Origin: Comamonadaceae bacterium
GTDB taxonomy: Bacteria > Pseudomonadota > Gammaproteobacteria > Burkholderiales > Burkholderiaceae_C
Length of the DNA stretch: 64,000 nucleotides
Assembly (NCBI GenBank): GCA_947375135.1
Contig: CANCER010000017.1
Span: 20,085 to 84,084 of the forward strand
Direction: 5' to 3'
Made by a program: the position numbers and the translations under genes. Below the pieces are notes generated by a model. It did no database searches and was not told where the DNA came from. It worked only from the letters and a program-made list of their open reading frames with translations. Every line of letters starts with the position of its first letter. Positions within the stretch are counted from its first letter, which is position 1. Below, piece after piece: positions 37,320-47,644 of the stretch.

Positions 37320-37349
37320 ACCCGGCTCAGTTTCTTCTTGAGCCCGGGT
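37320..37349. terminator. Hairpin between convergent proB and the CNP1-like gene
   Basis: A ten-pair stem with one bulged C (ACCCGGCTCA and TGAGCCCGGGT, loop GTTTCTTCT) overlaps the end of the CNP1-like gene. Location between convergent genes suggests a shared end, but no T-run follows on the plus side. Confidence 0.35.
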
Positions 37350-37854
37350 TGGCCATTCGCCCTGTCTTGAGCGCGCTGACGATTTCTTGTTGGCTGGTTG
37401 CAAGGCGGTTCTGGCAACCGCCCTGCCTGGCAAAGGCTTGCGCGTGGTGGGACGGCATGTTGTCGTTCACGGCTTTCCACGCCGGATTCGCCAAAAGCGA
37501 CCACTGTCCGGATGCGTTCAGCCGCGCATAGGTTTTTACCTCATCGGTAATGCAACGTATGCCTTCATAAACGGCGTTGGTGCTGCCGGTGGCGTTGGTC
37601 ATGGCAATGACGTAGCGCACCACGCCGTCCCCTCCCACGACAATGGTTTGCGGATCTACGCCCACCATGACCGATACGTGGGCGGGCATGTCCAAGGGCA
37701 TCAATCGATCTTTGGAAAACTGAGGCGGCGCCTGGACCGGCTCCTCGGCCCAGTCCGGGTTGTCCAGGCCATTGCCACTTTGCGCCAAGCAGCAAGGGGC
37801 AGCCAGCGCGGCGGCAGCAGACAGACTTAGCGCAGCTGCGAACGTAAATTTCAT
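37327..37854 (-). CDS. CNP1-like family exported protein
   Basis: A 175-residue protein with a signal peptide (hydrophobic Ala/Leu-rich stretch, cleavage near LAAPC or LAQSG). The mature part matches the CNP1-like family: [54 protein letters not shown] and the C-terminal CQNRL. The family is found in betaproteobacteria and its function is unknown; two conserved-looking cysteines (in IRCIT and GGCQN) could form a disulphide in the periplasm. It overlaps rppH by 4 bases and is co-transcribed with it. Confidence 0.82.
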   Translation of the reverse strand: MKFTFAAALSLSAAAALAAPCCLAQSGNGLDNPDWAEEPVQAPPQFSKDRLMPLDMPAHVSVMVGVDPQTIVVGGDGVVRYVIAMTNATGSTNAVYEGIRCITDEVKTYARLNASGQWSLLANPAWKAVNDNMPSHHAQAFARQGGCQNRLATSQQEIVSALKTGRMANPGSRRN

Positions 37855-38444
37855 AGGTTGTCTAACGGTGTTTCACCAGCCAGGCTGTCAACAGATGGCG
37901 CACAGGGCGGGTTAATGGGTTCCTGATCACGCGGACGATGACCATTGCGCAAGTAGCGGTGGCGTGTTTCGTTGCGCGGCAAAAAACGGGCGAGCTCGGT
38001 CAGTGCCATTTCGTAGACGCCACGCTTGAACTCGACCACTGCTTCCAGCGGAACCCAGTATTCGTTCCAACGCCAGGCGTCGAACTCAGGATGGTCGGTG
38101 GCGCGCAGGTTCAAATTCCAGTCGTGACCGGTCAGTTGAAGCAAATACCAAATCTGCTTTTGGCCCTTGTAATGGCCACGCGCATCGCGTCGGATGTACC
38201 TGTCTGGCACCTCATAGCGCAACCAGTCTCGGGTACGGGCAACAATAGCGACATGCTCCGGATGGAGACCCACCTCCTCATGCAATTCACGGAACATGGC
38301 TTGCTCAGGAGTTTCACCCCGGTCAATGCCACCCTGCGGAAATTGCCACGAGTGGGTACGTATGCGTTTGCCCCAAAATACCTGATTTCTCTGGTTGAGC
38401 AGGATGATGCCGACATTGGGGCGAAAGCCGTCCCGGTCAAGCAT
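37851..38444 (-). CDS. rppH: RNA pyrophosphohydrolase RppH
   Basis: A 197-residue Nudix enzyme that converts 5'-triphosphate mRNA to monophosphate and starts RNase E decay. It begins [18 protein letters not shown], the RppH signature, with the Nudix box [23 protein letters not shown]. Start choice: Met at 38444 fits the family; another Met two codons earlier is possible. The C-terminal 40 residues are Pro/Arg-rich and variable. It is divergent from proS. Confidence 0.95.
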   Translation of the reverse strand: MLDRDGFRPNVGIILLNQRNQVFWGKRIRTHSWQFPQGGIDRGETPEQAMFRELHEEVGLHPEHVAIVARTRDWLRYEVPDRYIRRDARGHYKGQKQIWYLLQLTGHDWNLNLRATDHPEFDAWRWNEYWVPLEAVVEFKRGVYEMALTELARFLPRNETRHRYLRNGHRPRDQEPINPPCAPSVDSLAGETPLDNL

Positions 38445-38546
38445 AATCAAACCCCAATTCTTAAACTTCGTTCATTATGCACAGCAAGTGAGGTGCATCA
38501 AGCAACGAAGTCTTCTTGCAGCCGTTGAAGTTCACTAAGTAGCGCC

Positions 38547-40289
38547 ATGAAAGCCTCACAATTCCTTATCTCCACCCTCAAAGAAGCACCGGCCGATGCC
38601 GAAGTCGTCAGCCACAAGCTGATGATGCGTGCGGGGCTCATTAAAAAGTTGGGTGCCGGCATCTACAGCTACATGCCCATGGGTCTGCGGGTCATACGCA
38701 AAGTGGAAGCTATCGTGCGCGAAGAGATGAACCGCGCCGGTGCGGTGGAAGTGTCCATGCCGGTGGTGCAGCCCGCAGAACTCTGGCAGGAGACCGGCCG
38801 CTTTGAGGCTATGGGCCCCGAACTGTTGCGCATCAAGGACCGGCACCAGCGCGATTACGTGGTGCAACCCACCAGCGAAGAGGTTGTCACAGACATCGCG
38901 CGCCAGGAAATCAAGAGCTACAAGCAACTGCCCAAAAACCTGTACCAGATCCAGACCAAATTTCGTGACGAGCGACGTCCACGCTTCGGCCTAATGCGCG
39001 GGCGCGAGTTCACCATGAAGGACGCCTACAGCTTCGACCGCGATCAGGACGCGGCCAAGGCCAGCTACCAGATCATGGCCCGGGCCTATCGCAAGATTTT
39101 TGACCGTTTCGGCCTGGTCTACCGCCCCGTGGCTGCAGACAGCGGTGCCATTGGCGGGGACTTGTCGGAAGAGTTTCAGGTGATTGCCGCCACTGGTGAA
39201 GACGCCATCGTCTATTGTCCGAACAGCGACTATGCCGCCAACATGGAAAAGGCCGAGGCCCTCGCACCAGCCGGTGCCCGTGCAGAGCCCACCCAAGCCC
39301 TGGCGAAGGTTGGCACACCCGGCATGAGTACCTGCGTGGACGTGGCCAACTACCTGAAGATGCCGATCGAGCATTCGCTCAAGTCCCTCGTGGTGGCCAC
39401 CGACGAGCGCAATGGCAAGGGCGAGATCGTCAAATCCCGTGTCTGGTTGCTATTGATTCGTGGCGACCGCAGCATGAACGAGGTCAAGGTCGGCAAGGTG
39501 CCTGGCCTGGCCGGTTTCCGCTTTGCCTCATTGCCTGAGATTGAAGAGCACTTTGGCTGTGAACCGGGCTACCTGGGTCCGGTCGGCCTCAAGAAGCCAC
39601 TGCGTGTGGTCGTAGACCGCGAAGTGGCCTTGATGTCCGACTGGATTTGCGGCGCCAATGTGGTTGACTACCACCTGAGCGGCGTGAACTGGGGCCGCGA
39701 CCTGCCCGAGCCCGATGTGATTGCCGATCTGCGCAATGTGATCGAAGGTGACCTGTCGCCAGACGGCAAAGGACCACTGGCTATTGAACGCGGAATTGAA
39801 ATCGGGCATGTGTTCTACCTGGGTACCAAATACAGCCGCGCCATGAACGCCACCTTTCTGGATGTCAACGGAAAGCCACAGTTCATGGAAATGGGTTGCT
39901 ACGGCATTGGCATCACGCGCCTGCCCGCTGCCGCCATTGAGCAGAACCACGACGAGCGCGGCATCATCTGGCCTGATTCGCTGGCGCCCTTCACCGTGGT
40001 GCTGTGCCCGATCAGTCCGGACCGTTTCCCGGACGTCAAGGCGGCGGCGGACAAGCTCTACGCAGAGCTCTTGGAAGCCGGCGTCGATGTGATTCTGGAC
40101 GATCGCAACGAACGCCCTGGTGCCATGTTTGCCGACTGGGAACTGATTGGCGTGCCGCACCGCGTCACCCTTGGCGATCGCGGTCTCAAAGAGAGCGTAG
40201 TCGAATACCAGCACCGCCGTGATAAAGCCGCGACCAGCGTGCCCGTAGCGGATATTTCGGGGCTGATTCAGACGCGCTTGAAGGGATGA
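38547..40289 (+). CDS. proS: Prolyl-tRNA synthetase ProS
   Basis: A 580-residue bacterial-type class II prolyl-tRNA synthetase with an editing domain. Motif 1 region [19 protein letters not shown], motif 2 [27 protein letters not shown] and motif 3 [17 protein letters not shown] are present. The YbaK-like editing insertion spans about residues 235-390, followed by the anticodon-binding domain. It begins [25 protein letters not shown] as usual. The lytic transglycosylase gene overlaps its stop by 4 bases. Confidence 0.98.
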   Translation: MKASQFLISTLKEAPADAEVVSHKLMMRAGLIKKLGAGIYSYMPMGLRVIRKVEAIVREEMNRAGAVEVSMPVVQPAELWQETGRFEAMGPELLRIKDRHQRDYVVQPTSEEVVTDIARQEIKSYKQLPKNLYQIQTKFRDERRPRFGLMRGREFTMKDAYSFDRDQDAAKASYQIMARAYRKIFDRFGLVYRPVAADSGAIGGDLSEEFQVIAATGEDAIVYCPNSDYAANMEKAEALAPAGARAEPTQALAKVGTPGMSTCVDVANYLKMPIEHSLKSLVVATDERNGKGEIVKSRVWLLLIRGDRSMNEVKVGKVPGLAGFRFASLPEIEEHFGCEPGYLGPVGLKKPLRVVVDREVALMSDWICGANVVDYHLSGVNWGRDLPEPDVIADLRNVIEGDLSPDGKGPLAIERGIEIGHVFYLGTKYSRAMNATFLDVNGKPQFMEMGCYGIGITRLPAAAIEQNHDERGIIWPDSLAPFTVVLCPISPDRFPDVKAAADKLYAELLEAGVDVILDDRNERPGAMFADWELIGVPHRVTLGDRGLKESVVEYQHRRDKAATSVPVADISGLIQTRLKG

Positions 40290-40936
40290 GTGTTGTTGCG
40301 TCGGTGCCAGGCATGGCGAGCCGGCGCAGCGTGCTGACCCTGCTGGGTGCTCCGGCTTTGCTGGGCCTGCATGGGTTGGCGAGGGCTGGTGCGCAAATTG
40401 AAGAGCCGTTGGCTGACGCAGTGCGCAATGCACTCAGCGCGGCCATCAGCAGCGGTGAGCCGCCCGAGCCTGTGTTTGCCGACACCGAGAGCCGTTTGCG
40501 CTACCTGCACTGGAAAGTAGAAATGAACACGCGTCTGGTGGGGCGCAACGCGGATCTGAAAACCCTGCAACACCGTGACGAATTTTTGCAAACGCTGTGG
40601 TATGACTGCCAGCGCGCCAGACTGGATGTCGCTCTGGTGCTGGGCTTGATTCAGGTCGAGAGCAACTTCCGCCAATTCGCGGTCAGCAGTGCGGGCGCAC
40701 GCGGCTACATGCAAGTCATGCCGTTCTGGGCCCGCAGTATTGGGGACGGTGACGCCAACACGCTCTTTCGAATGAAGCTGAACCTGCGTTTTGGCTGCGT
40801 CATCTTGCGCCACTATCTGAATTTGGAGCGGGACGACCCGTTTATGGCACTGGGCCGCTACAACGGCTCACGCGGAAAAAAGACCTACCCCGACGCAGTT
40901 CAGGGTGCCAGGCGCCGTTGGGAATTTAGCGCCTGA
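40286..40936 (+). CDS. Exported lytic transglycosylase (SLT family)
   Basis: A 216-residue protein with an N-terminal leader containing twin arginines ([17 protein letters not shown], residues 11-27), which could be a Tat or Sec signal. The catalytic domain has Glu125 in [28 protein letters not shown], the ES and GxMQ motifs of the soluble lytic transglycosylase fold, and later GRYNGSRG. It should cleave peptidoglycan glycan strands in the periplasm. The ATG at 40286 overlaps the proS stop (ATGA) behind an AAGGG ribosome site; Met10 is a possible alternative. It converges on grxD. Confidence 0.87.
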   Translation: MSVVASVPGMASRRSVLTLLGAPALLGLHGLARAGAQIEEPLADAVRNALSAAISSGEPPEPVFADTESRLRYLHWKVEMNTRLVGRNADLKTLQHRDEFLQTLWYDCQRARLDVALVLGLIQVESNFRQFAVSSAGARGYMQVMPFWARSIGDGDANTLFRMKLNLRFGCVILRHYLNLERDDPFMALGRYNGSRGKKTYPDAVQGARRRWEFSA

Positions 40937-40948
40937 GCGCGTGGGGTT

Positions 40949-41269
40949 TTACTTTGCGGCCAGAACCTGGGCCAGTTCGCCAGACTCGTACATCTCCATC
41001 ATGATGTCTGAGCCGCCGACAAATTCACCCTTGATGTAGAGCTGTGGAATGGTGGGCCACTGGCTGTAGTCCTTGATACCCTGGCGGATGCCATCGTCTT
41101 CCAGCACATTGACGGTCTTCACTGCCTTAGGGTCTACGCCGCAAGCCTTGAGGATCTGGATCGCACGTCCGGAAAAGCCGCACTGTGGGAAGGACGCGGT
41201 GCCCTTCATAAAAAGCAGAACTTCGTTGGATTTCACCAGTTCGTCAATACGTTGTTGTGCGTCGCTCAT
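40949..41269 (-). CDS. grxD: Monothiol glutaredoxin GrxD
   Basis: A 106-residue Grx4-type glutaredoxin with the CGFS active site (Cys30 in FPQCGFSG), the cis-Pro motif TIPQLYIKGEFVGGSDI and the N-terminal QQRIDELVKSNEVLLFMKG. Monothiol glutaredoxins of this class carry and deliver 2Fe-2S clusters. It is divergent from the SlyD-like gene with a 131-base gap holding both promoters, and it converges with the transglycosylase after 12 bases. Confidence 0.96.
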   Translation of the reverse strand: MSDAQQRIDELVKSNEVLLFMKGTASFPQCGFSGRAIQILKACGVDPKAVKTVNVLEDDGIRQGIKDYSQWPTIPQLYIKGEFVGGSDIMMEMYESGELAQVLAAK

Positions 41270-41400
41270 GTCTAAAACCCCAAATGAATAATTCCCCGAT
41301 TATTTCACCTTCATGCGCGTCCGATGAAGGGATGGCGAACTGCCCGCCATGGCCGCGTGGTTTTTTGCAGATAATCAAGTATTTCCTCCAAACGAACACC

Positions 41401-41877
41401 ATGAAAATCGAAAAAAACACCGCCGTGACCTTGCGCTACACCGTCTCCGATCTGTCGGGCAAGTTGCTGGAGGAAAGTCAGGAGCCCATGTCCTATCTGC
41501 ACGGCGGATATGGCAACACTTTTGCCAAGATCGAAGAGGCGCTAGAGGGGCAGGATGACACGTACCAAGCCACGATCGAACTACGGCCCGAAGATTCTTT
41601 TGGTTTGCGCGATGAAGGCCTCTTGCAAACCATCCCCAAGACCCAGTTCCCACCTGGCGTCAAGGTGGGTGGTCAGTTGGAAGGACGTGACGACAGTGGG
41701 CACTCTATCGTTTTTACCGTGCTCAAGATCAAGGGAGATACGGTGTACCTGGACGGCAACCATGCGCTGGCCGGAAAAACCCTGCGTTTCGGACTCAAGG
41801 TGCTGGAAGTGCGGGCTGCTTCGGATGAGGAAATTGCACACGGGCATGTCCACGGAGCCCACGGGCATCACCATTGA
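41401..41877 (+). CDS. slyD: FKBP-type peptidyl-prolyl isomerase, SlyD-like
   Basis: A 158-residue SlyD-type protein: MKIEKNTAVTLRYTVSDLSGKLLEES, then YLHGGYGNTFAKIEEALEGQ (FKBP core) and the inserted-in-flap chaperone region (YQATIELRPEDSFGLRDEGLLQTIPKTQFP). The LDGNHALAGKTLRFGLKVLEV strand returns to the FKBP domain. The His-rich tail HGHVHGAHGHHH can bind nickel or other metals. It should act as a cytoplasmic foldase and metallochaperone. The ATG at 41401 is chosen from the conserved N-terminus. Confidence 0.92.
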   Translation: MKIEKNTAVTLRYTVSDLSGKLLEESQEPMSYLHGGYGNTFAKIEEALEGQDDTYQATIELRPEDSFGLRDEGLLQTIPKTQFPPGVKVGGQLEGRDDSGHSIVFTVLKIKGDTVYLDGNHALAGKTLRFGLKVLEVRAASDEEIAHGHVHGAHGHHH

Positions 41878-41929
41878 TGTGAGTCAGTCAGCCAGCTAAA
41901 ATACCGTTTTTGATAATGAAGGCTTCTTT

Positions 41930-42442
41930 ATGGCTGCAGCGCTGCGGGTTTTATTTGCTGGACTGACGATGGCGGCGATGCTGTGCTTGGCCTTACCTGC
42001 TGCTGCACTGCAACCCGCGAAAGGCAAAGTCATACTGACTGTGTCCGGTCAGGTGTCAGAAAAAAATACAGCCAATACAGCGGAGTTCGATCTGGCCATG
42101 CTGGAGAAACTGCCGCAACAGAGCTTCACCACGATGACTCCCTGGGACAAACAGCCGATCACATTTTCGGGCCCTTTATTGCGTGATGTGTTGGCCGCTA
42201 CCAAGGCGACGGGTACCACCATCAAAGCGGTTGCACTGAACGACTACCAGACCACCATACCGTTTGACGATGCGCAGAAGTTCGATGTCATCCTGGCCCG
42301 CCTGATGAATGGAAAGCCGATCCCTGTCAAGACCAAAGGCCCACTGTTCATCGTCTATCCCTACGACGCCAAACCCGAGTTGCGATCCAGCCTTTACTAC
42401 GAGCGCTCGGCGTGGCAGCTCAAATCCATGACCATCGAATAG
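41930..42442 (+). CDS. Periplasmic molybdopterin-oxidoreductase-fold protein without the metal Cys
   Basis: A 170-residue exported protein (signal peptide to about ALPAAAL, residue 27) resembling the sulfite-oxidase/YedY-type molybdopterin-binding fold: KVILTVSGQVSEKN, then ITFSGPLLRDVLAATKATGTTIKAVALNDYQTTIPFDD and KGPLFIVYPYD. This family uses a Cys to hold molybdenum; here the only Cys is in the signal peptide, so the mature protein cannot bind Mo in that way. It ends one base before the hybrid kinase gene, so the two are almost certainly co-translated. A ligand-sensing or partner role for the kinase is more likely than catalysis. The fold is inferred from motif resemblance. Confidence 0.72.
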   Translation: MAAALRVLFAGLTMAAMLCLALPAAALQPAKGKVILTVSGQVSEKNTANTAEFDLAMLEKLPQQSFTTMTPWDKQPITFSGPLLRDVLAATKATGTTIKAVALNDYQTTIPFDDAQKFDVILARLMNGKPIPVKTKGPLFIVYPYDAKPELRSSLYYERSAWQLKSMTIE

Positions 42443-42443
42443 G

Positions 42444-44309
42444 ATGCCCTTCCGTACCAACAATCAACGCTACCTGCTCTGGCTGGCGTTGGGTACGGCA
42501 GCGATGGCCCTCGCCGTAGCATCACTGCTGGTGTTTGAATTAGCCCAGAAGCGGGCCATCGATCAAGCGACGGCAATCCGATCCGACTCGTTAACAGCGC
42601 TAGCGTTTCAATTTGAGCGTGAGTTTCTGCGTTTGCGACAGTCCCTGAGTGAGAGTCTGACAAGCGGGCAGGCCCCGGATGCCGAAGCCATATCACTGCG
42701 CTATGACATTTTCCTGAGTCGTTTAACCCTCCTGCGTGAAAGCCCCAGCGTGTCGCTTATGACTGCACGGGAGGAGTATCGCAAGGTCATTCCGCGCCTG
42801 GAGCCGCTGGTAGCGGAAATGGACCAGGTGCTTTCCTCTGATCCTATTCAGCGTGAAAAGCTGCCGCACATACTCTCCGAGTTGAATGATTTGGGTATGG
42901 ACGTTCAGGCCCTGTCCATGGCGGCCAATTCGGAAATGGCGCGCTTGCTGGAACGACAGAGCGAGGCCATGGGTCAGCAAAACGAGCTCATAATCTGGTT
43001 GACAGTGGCGCAGCTGGTGCTGCTGATCATTGCGTCGGGTGCCCTGCTGGCCCGCCAAAAGCGCCTTGAAGCCGAACAACTCGCGCTTGAAAAGATGACC
43101 GAAGACCTGCGTGATGCCCATTTCCGGGCGGAAACAGCCAACCGCAGCAAGAGCCAGTTTCTGGCCAATATGAGCCACGAACTGCGTACCCCGTTCAACG
43201 GTTTGATGGGCATGCTGGGCCTGCTGCAAGGCACATCGCTCAACGCCCAACAGGCCGACTACATCCAGACCGCGCAGGCTTCGGCCAACCACCTGCTGAC
43301 CCTGTTGAATGACATTTTGGATTTGTCGGCGCTGGAGACTGGCAAGATGACGCTCAAGCCCGCCGCCATGAAAGTGGAACGCCTGCTCAGCGACGTGAAT
43401 GCATTGATGCAACCGCAGGCCAAGGAGAAAGGGCTGGAATTTCAGATCCAGTTGCCGGATGTAGCGCTGCCCACGCTGTACGCCGATGAAACCCGGGTCA
43501 AGCAAATCCTGTTCAATCTGGTGAATAACGCGATCAAATTCACGCAATCGGGCAGTGTGCGGCTGACCGTGTCAGAGCACTCCCGCACGGCGGATGCGAT
43601 AGAGGTCGTATTCAACGTGCAGGACACGGGAATCGGCATGGACGCCAAAGTGCTTTCACGCTTGTTTCAGCGCTTTTACCAGGTAGAGGACAGCAGCACC
43701 CGTCGCTACGGCGGAACAGGCCTGGGCCTGGAAATCTCACAATCCCTGGCGCGCATCATGCAGGGTGAAATCACCGTCACAAGCATCGTGAATAGCGGTT
43801 CCACTTTTACCGCCAAGGTGACGCTGCCCATCTATCAGGCAGCTGAGGAACAAGCTGTCGAACCCATTGCAGCGGTGCCTGCCCCGGTTCTACACGGCTT
43901 GGCTGCGCGCACAAGCGAAGGGCAGGAGATGCATGTTCTGGTGGTGGAAGACCATCCGATCAACCAGAAGCTGGTTGGCGTACTGCTGCGTCGCATGGGG
44001 TGCAATGTCAGCTTTTGTGAGAATGGCAAGTTGGCCGTCGATCAGGTTCAGCAAACGCCGTTTGATCTGATTTTGATGGATGTGAATATGCCTGTCATGG
44101 ACGGGTTGGCTGCGACGCGGCAGATCCGTGCACTGTCGGGCGGTGAGTCGAAAACCCCGATTGTGGTGGTGACTGCCGATGTGATGAATGAGGCCAGGGA
44201 ACAGTCGCTGGCAGCAGGTGCCAACGACTTCATTAGCAAGCCTTTGCAAATCCACCTGCTGCGGGAAGTGGTTAGAAGGTACGCCGCTGGTAAGTCTGTG
44301 GTGATGTAG
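42444..44309 (+). CDS. Hybrid sensor histidine kinase / response regulator
   Basis: A 621-residue membrane kinase. Two transmembrane helices (about residues 10-36 and 178-203) enclose a periplasmic helical domain of roughly 140 residues. Then come HisKA with phospho-acceptor His245 ([18 protein letters not shown]), HATPase_c ([28 protein letters not shown]) and a receiver domain ([13 protein letters not shown], Asp546 in [13 protein letters not shown], Lys in FISKPL). No output domain or separate Hpt follows, so the phosphoryl group must go to an unlinked partner. The exported molybdopterin-fold protein encoded one base upstream is a candidate sensor partner. Confidence 0.93.
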   Translation: MPFRTNNQRYLLWLALGTAAMALAVASLLVFELAQKRAIDQATAIRSDSLTALAFQFEREFLRLRQSLSESLTSGQAPDAEAISLRYDIFLSRLTLLRESPSVSLMTAREEYRKVIPRLEPLVAEMDQVLSSDPIQREKLPHILSELNDLGMDVQALSMAANSEMARLLERQSEAMGQQNELIIWLTVAQLVLLIIASGALLARQKRLEAEQLALEKMTEDLRDAHFRAETANRSKSQFLANMSHELRTPFNGLMGMLGLLQGTSLNAQQADYIQTAQASANHLLTLLNDILDLSALETGKMTLKPAAMKVERLLSDVNALMQPQAKEKGLEFQIQLPDVALPTLYADETRVKQILFNLVNNAIKFTQSGSVRLTVSEHSRTADAIEVVFNVQDTGIGMDAKVLSRLFQRFYQVEDSSTRRYGGTGLGLEISQSLARIMQGEITVTSIVNSGSTFTAKVTLPIYQAAEEQAVEPIAAVPAPVLHGLAARTSEGQEMHVLVVEDHPINQKLVGVLLRRMGCNVSFCENGKLAVDQVQQTPFDLILMDVNMPVMDGLAATRQIRALSGGESKTPIVVVTADVMNEAREQSLAAGANDFISKPLQIHLLREVVRRYAAGKSVVM

Positions 44310-44448
44310 TTGTTGCTGTGATTTGCATTTTTCGGCAATAAAATTTCAAAAATATTCCATATTGGGTTGCAATCGCAATAGTCTGCCGGACTTGAGGGCA
44401 TACCATACTCTACAGAGCTTCTCTTTTGGAAGCCAAGGAGTGTTTCCC

Positions 44449-46173
44449 GTGTTAGTCCAACCCGCCACCAAATACCGTGCCTTTCCCGGCATCCAACTCA
44501 CTGACCGCCAATGGCCCGCGCGCACCCTGACTGCCGCGCCCCTGTGGATGAGCAGTGATCTGCGCGATGGCAACCAGTCGCTGTTTGAGCCCATGAACGG
44601 CGAGCGCAAGATGCGCATGTTCCGCACCCTGTGCCAAGTCGGCTTCAAGCAGATCGAGGTGGCCTTTCCCAGCGCCTCGCAAACCGAGTTTGACTTTGTG
44701 CGCAACCTGATTGAGGGCGGCCACATTCCCGCCGATGTCACCATCGAGGTGTTGACCCAGTCGCGCGAACACCTGATTCGCCGCACCATGGAGTCGCTCA
44801 AGGGGGCCCGCCAAGCCATTGTCCACTTCTACAATGCCACCGCGCCGGTGTTCCGCGAGGTGGTGTTCGGCATGCAAAAGGCCGAGATCGTGGAGATGGC
44901 CTTGCACAGCGTGCGCTTGATCAAGCAACTGGCGTCCGAGCAACCCGAGACCGCCTTCACGCTGGAATACAGCCCCGAGGTGTTCAGCAGCACCGAGCCT
45001 GAATTTGCCCTGGAAATCTGCAATGCCGTCACCGCCGAATGGGGCGCCACGCCCACCAACAAGGTGATCCTGAATCTGCCGGCCACGGTGGAGGGTGCCA
45101 CGCCCAACGTCTATGCCGACCAGATCGAGTGGATGCACCGCAACCTGGCGCGGCGCGACAGCATCATCCTCAGCCTGCATCCGCACAACGACCGCGGCAC
45201 GGCGGTGGCTGCCGCCGAACTCGGCCTGCTGGCCGGTGCCGACCGCGTGGAAGGCTGCCTGTTTGGCAATGGCGAACGCACCGGCAATGTGGACATCGTG
45301 ACCCTGGCACTCAACCTGTACACCCAGGGAGTGGCGCCCAACCTGGACTTTTCCGACATCAATGCCGTAGCCCGCACCGTGGAGTATTGCAACCAGTTGC
45401 CGATCCACCCGCGCCACCCCTATGTGGGCGACCTGGTGTTTACCGCCTTCAGCGGTTCACACCAGGACGCCATCAAAAAGGGTTTGGCCGCACAAAAGCC
45501 CGGCACGATCTGGGATGTGCCCTATATGCCCATAGACCCGGCCGACCTGGGCCGCAGCTACGACTCGGTGATTCGCGTCAACAGCCAGAGCGGCAAGGGC
45601 GGCGTGGCCTACCTGATGGAAGTCGAATACGGCGTGGTCATGCCCCGCCGTCTGCAGGTGGAGTTTTCCGGTGAGGTGCAAAATTACACCGACGCCCATG
45701 GCGGCGAAATGACAGCGCAGGACATCTGGAAGCTTTTTGATGCCACCTATCTGCACGCTGCGGACGCCACCGTGCGGTATGTGGACCACCACCTGTTCGA
45801 GGCAGGTGTGCAGGGCAAGGCCCATGTGCAGGGCATTGAACTGACACTGCAAGCCGATGGCAAGGCGGTGCATCTGAAAGGTCAGGGCAACGGCCCGATT
45901 GATGCTGCCGTGCATGCCTTGCAAAGTGCGGGTGTCATGGTGCAGGTGCGCAGCTTCGAGGAGCGTTCCACCAAGGCCAGCCAGCACGCGGGCGATGCCC
46001 AGGCCTGCGCCTTTCTGGAACTGGCCGCGCAGGGCAACCGCAGCGAGCGCTTTGGGGTGGGGCTGGATGGCAACATCGTCACCGCCTCGCTGCAGGCGCT
46101 CATCAGCGGCGTGAACCGTCTGGGCCTCCAACTGGTTTTAGAGCAGACTGAAGCCGAAGACCTTGCCGCGTGA
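44449..46173 (+). CDS. leuA: 2-isopropylmalate synthase LeuA
   Basis: A 574-residue LeuA of the longer type, the first committed step to leucine (acetyl-CoA plus 2-oxoisovalerate). The TIM-barrel domain has [17 protein letters not shown], the metal-binding HxH in [12 protein letters not shown] and [12 protein letters not shown]-terminal regulatory domain follows from about residue 430, expected to bind leucine for feedback inhibition. I chose the GTG at 44449 because AAGGAG lies 8 bases upstream and the conserved N-terminus (PATKYRAFP) starts just after; the frame is open further upstream but lacks similarity. Confidence 0.95.
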   Translation: MLVQPATKYRAFPGIQLTDRQWPARTLTAAPLWMSSDLRDGNQSLFEPMNGERKMRMFRTLCQVGFKQIEVAFPSASQTEFDFVRNLIEGGHIPADVTIEVLTQSREHLIRRTMESLKGARQAIVHFYNATAPVFREVVFGMQKAEIVEMALHSVRLIKQLASEQPETAFTLEYSPEVFSSTEPEFALEICNAVTAEWGATPTNKVILNLPATVEGATPNVYADQIEWMHRNLARRDSIILSLHPHNDRGTAVAAAELGLLAGADRVEGCLFGNGERTGNVDIVTLALNLYTQGVAPNLDFSDINAVARTVEYCNQLPIHPRHPYVGDLVFTAFSGSHQDAIKKGLAAQKPGTIWDVPYMPIDPADLGRSYDSVIRVNSQSGKGGVAYLMEVEYGVVMPRRLQVEFSGEVQNYTDAHGGEMTAQDIWKLFDATYLHAADATVRYVDHHLFEAGVQGKAHVQGIELTLQADGKAVHLKGQGNGPIDAAVHALQSAGVMVQVRSFEERSTKASQHAGDAQACAFLELAAQGNRSERFGVGLDGNIVTASLQALISGVNRLGLQLVLEQTEAEDLAA

Positions 46174-46263
46174 TTTCCCAGATCAACACGGGCATCACGG
46201 ATTTCGGTCGCGCTGACGCCTGCTGCGCGAAGGTGCTACCGGAATTGGGGCCGGTGTTGAAGT

Positions 46264-46602
46264 TCAGGCCTTCTTCAGAAAACACGCCTTGAGCATAAAG
46301 CTGCCGCCGTCCATCTTGCAGTCCACCTCGTGGTCGCCACCGACGAGGCGGATGCTTTTGACCTTGGTGCCCATCTTCAGCACGGTGGAGCTGCCCTTGA
46401 CCTTCAGATCCTTGATCAGCACCACGGCGTCGCCGTCCTGCAGCACCTGGCCGTTGCTGTCCTTGATGACGGCGTCGGCCTCGTCCACAGTGGCCGGGAC
46501 AGCGGATTGCGGCCATTCAAAACCGCAGTCGGCGCATACAAAGTTGCTGCCATCGGGATAGGTATTTTCCAGTGTGCACTGGGGGCATGCGGGGGAGGTC
46601 AT
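46264..46602 (-). CDS. phnA: PhnA/YjdM-type zinc ribbon protein
   Basis: A 112-residue protein with an N-terminal zinc ribbon (CPQC ... CADCGFEW; four Cys) and the C-terminal PhnA domain (VKDSNGQVLQDGDAVVLIKDLKVKGSS-like, GTKVKSIRL, HEVDCKMDG, FMLKACFLKK). YjdM/PhnA proteins were once linked to phosphonate use, but their role is uncertain and no phosphonate genes lie here. It converges with leuA after 90 bases. It is probably a single-gene unit. Confidence 0.9.
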   Translation of the reverse strand: MTSPACPQCTLENTYPDGSNFVCADCGFEWPQSAVPATVDEADAVIKDSNGQVLQDGDAVVLIKDLKVKGSSTVLKMGTKVKSIRLVGGDHEVDCKMDGGSFMLKACFLKKA

Positions 46603-46763
46603 GGTGTTGTTCTCAGTAGAGGATGGTTATTGGACCTTGCAGGCCCGGGTGGTAGGCCGGGACCGAACAAAAGCGGGGGGTAAATCCGGGTAAAGCCGCT
46701 TATCACGTCGGCGGGGCGTGCAAGGCGGTCGAAACAGCTGGCATGGTGCGGCCGCGTTGGACG

Positions 46764-47603
46764 CTAGGTGTGTGGTGTCGCGTTCCACTGCCCGCCACTG
46801 CAGCGCGCAATGCCCGCCAGATCGCGGCGCGACTGCACCTGTTGGAAGCCCACATCCTGAAGCAGTGTACACACGGCGCTGGACTGGTCGTAGCCGTGTT
46901 CGAGTAGCAACCAGCCGTTGGTTTGCAAATGCGTGGGCGCTTGCTGGATGATGTGGCGAATGTCGTCCAAGCCATCGGCGCCACTGGCCAGGGCTTGCAA
47001 TGGCTCGTGGGTGAGGGCGCCCAGGTGCTCGTCCTGTGCGGCGATATAGGGCGGGTTGGAGACGATGGCGGAAAACTGTTGTTCCAGACCCTGGAGCCAG
47101 CTACCCTGATGAAACTGCACATCCAGCGCCAGTCTCTGGGCATTGGCCCTGGCCACTGCCAGTGCATCGTGACTGAAGTCCAGCGCATGTACCTGCCACA
47201 GTGGGCGGCTGTGCTTGAGCGCCAGTGCAATGGCGCCGCTGCCGGTACCCAGATCGATAAGCGCGGGCGATGACGGGCGCCAAGCATCCATGCACGTCAG
47301 CGCCCAGTCCACCAGGGTTTCGGTATCGGCGCGCGGGTCCAGTACGCGGGCGTCCACTTGCAACGACAAGCCGTAAAACTCCTTGAAACCCACGATGTAG
47401 GCCAGCGGTTCACCACCCGCCAGGCGCTGCACAAAGGCTTGTAGATGCGCATAGACAGCGGTTGGCATGGCGTCGCTGCCATGGGCCAGTAGCCAGGCGC
47501 GCTCAGTGGGACTGCGGCCGAGTGCGTGTAGTACCAGCAGTTGGGCGTCCAGGCGCTCCAGTCCCTGGGACTGCGCGTACTGAACGGCGTGTGCGACGGT
47601 CAT
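46764..47603 (-). CDS. prmC: Release factor glutamine methyltransferase PrmC
   Basis: A 279-residue SAM-dependent enzyme that methylates the Gln of the GGQ motif in release factors 1 and 2. The SAM motif is LIDLGTGSGAIALALK and the catalytic NPPY lies in AIVSNPPYIAAQDEHL (about residues 182-186); an N-terminal helical domain includes LLAHGSDAM and RLAGGEPLAYIVGFKEFYGL. The ATG at 47603 gives the usual length; one 8 codons earlier is possible. It follows prfA, which encodes its substrate, by 41 bases. Confidence 0.94.
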   Translation of the reverse strand: MTVAHAVQYAQSQGLERLDAQLLVLHALGRSPTERAWLLAHGSDAMPTAVYAHLQAFVQRLAGGEPLAYIVGFKEFYGLSLQVDARVLDPRADTETLVDWALTCMDAWRPSSPALIDLGTGSGAIALALKHSRPLWQVHALDFSHDALAVARANAQRLALDVQFHQGSWLQGLEQQFSAIVSNPPYIAAQDEHLGALTHEPLQALASGADGLDDIRHIIQQAPTHLQTNGWLLLEHGYDQSSAVCTLLQDVGFQQVQSRRDLAGIARCSGGQWNATPHT

Positions 47604-47644
47604 GTGGAGCCTGCTTTTAATCCGCAAACGGTGTGTGGTGCCGC

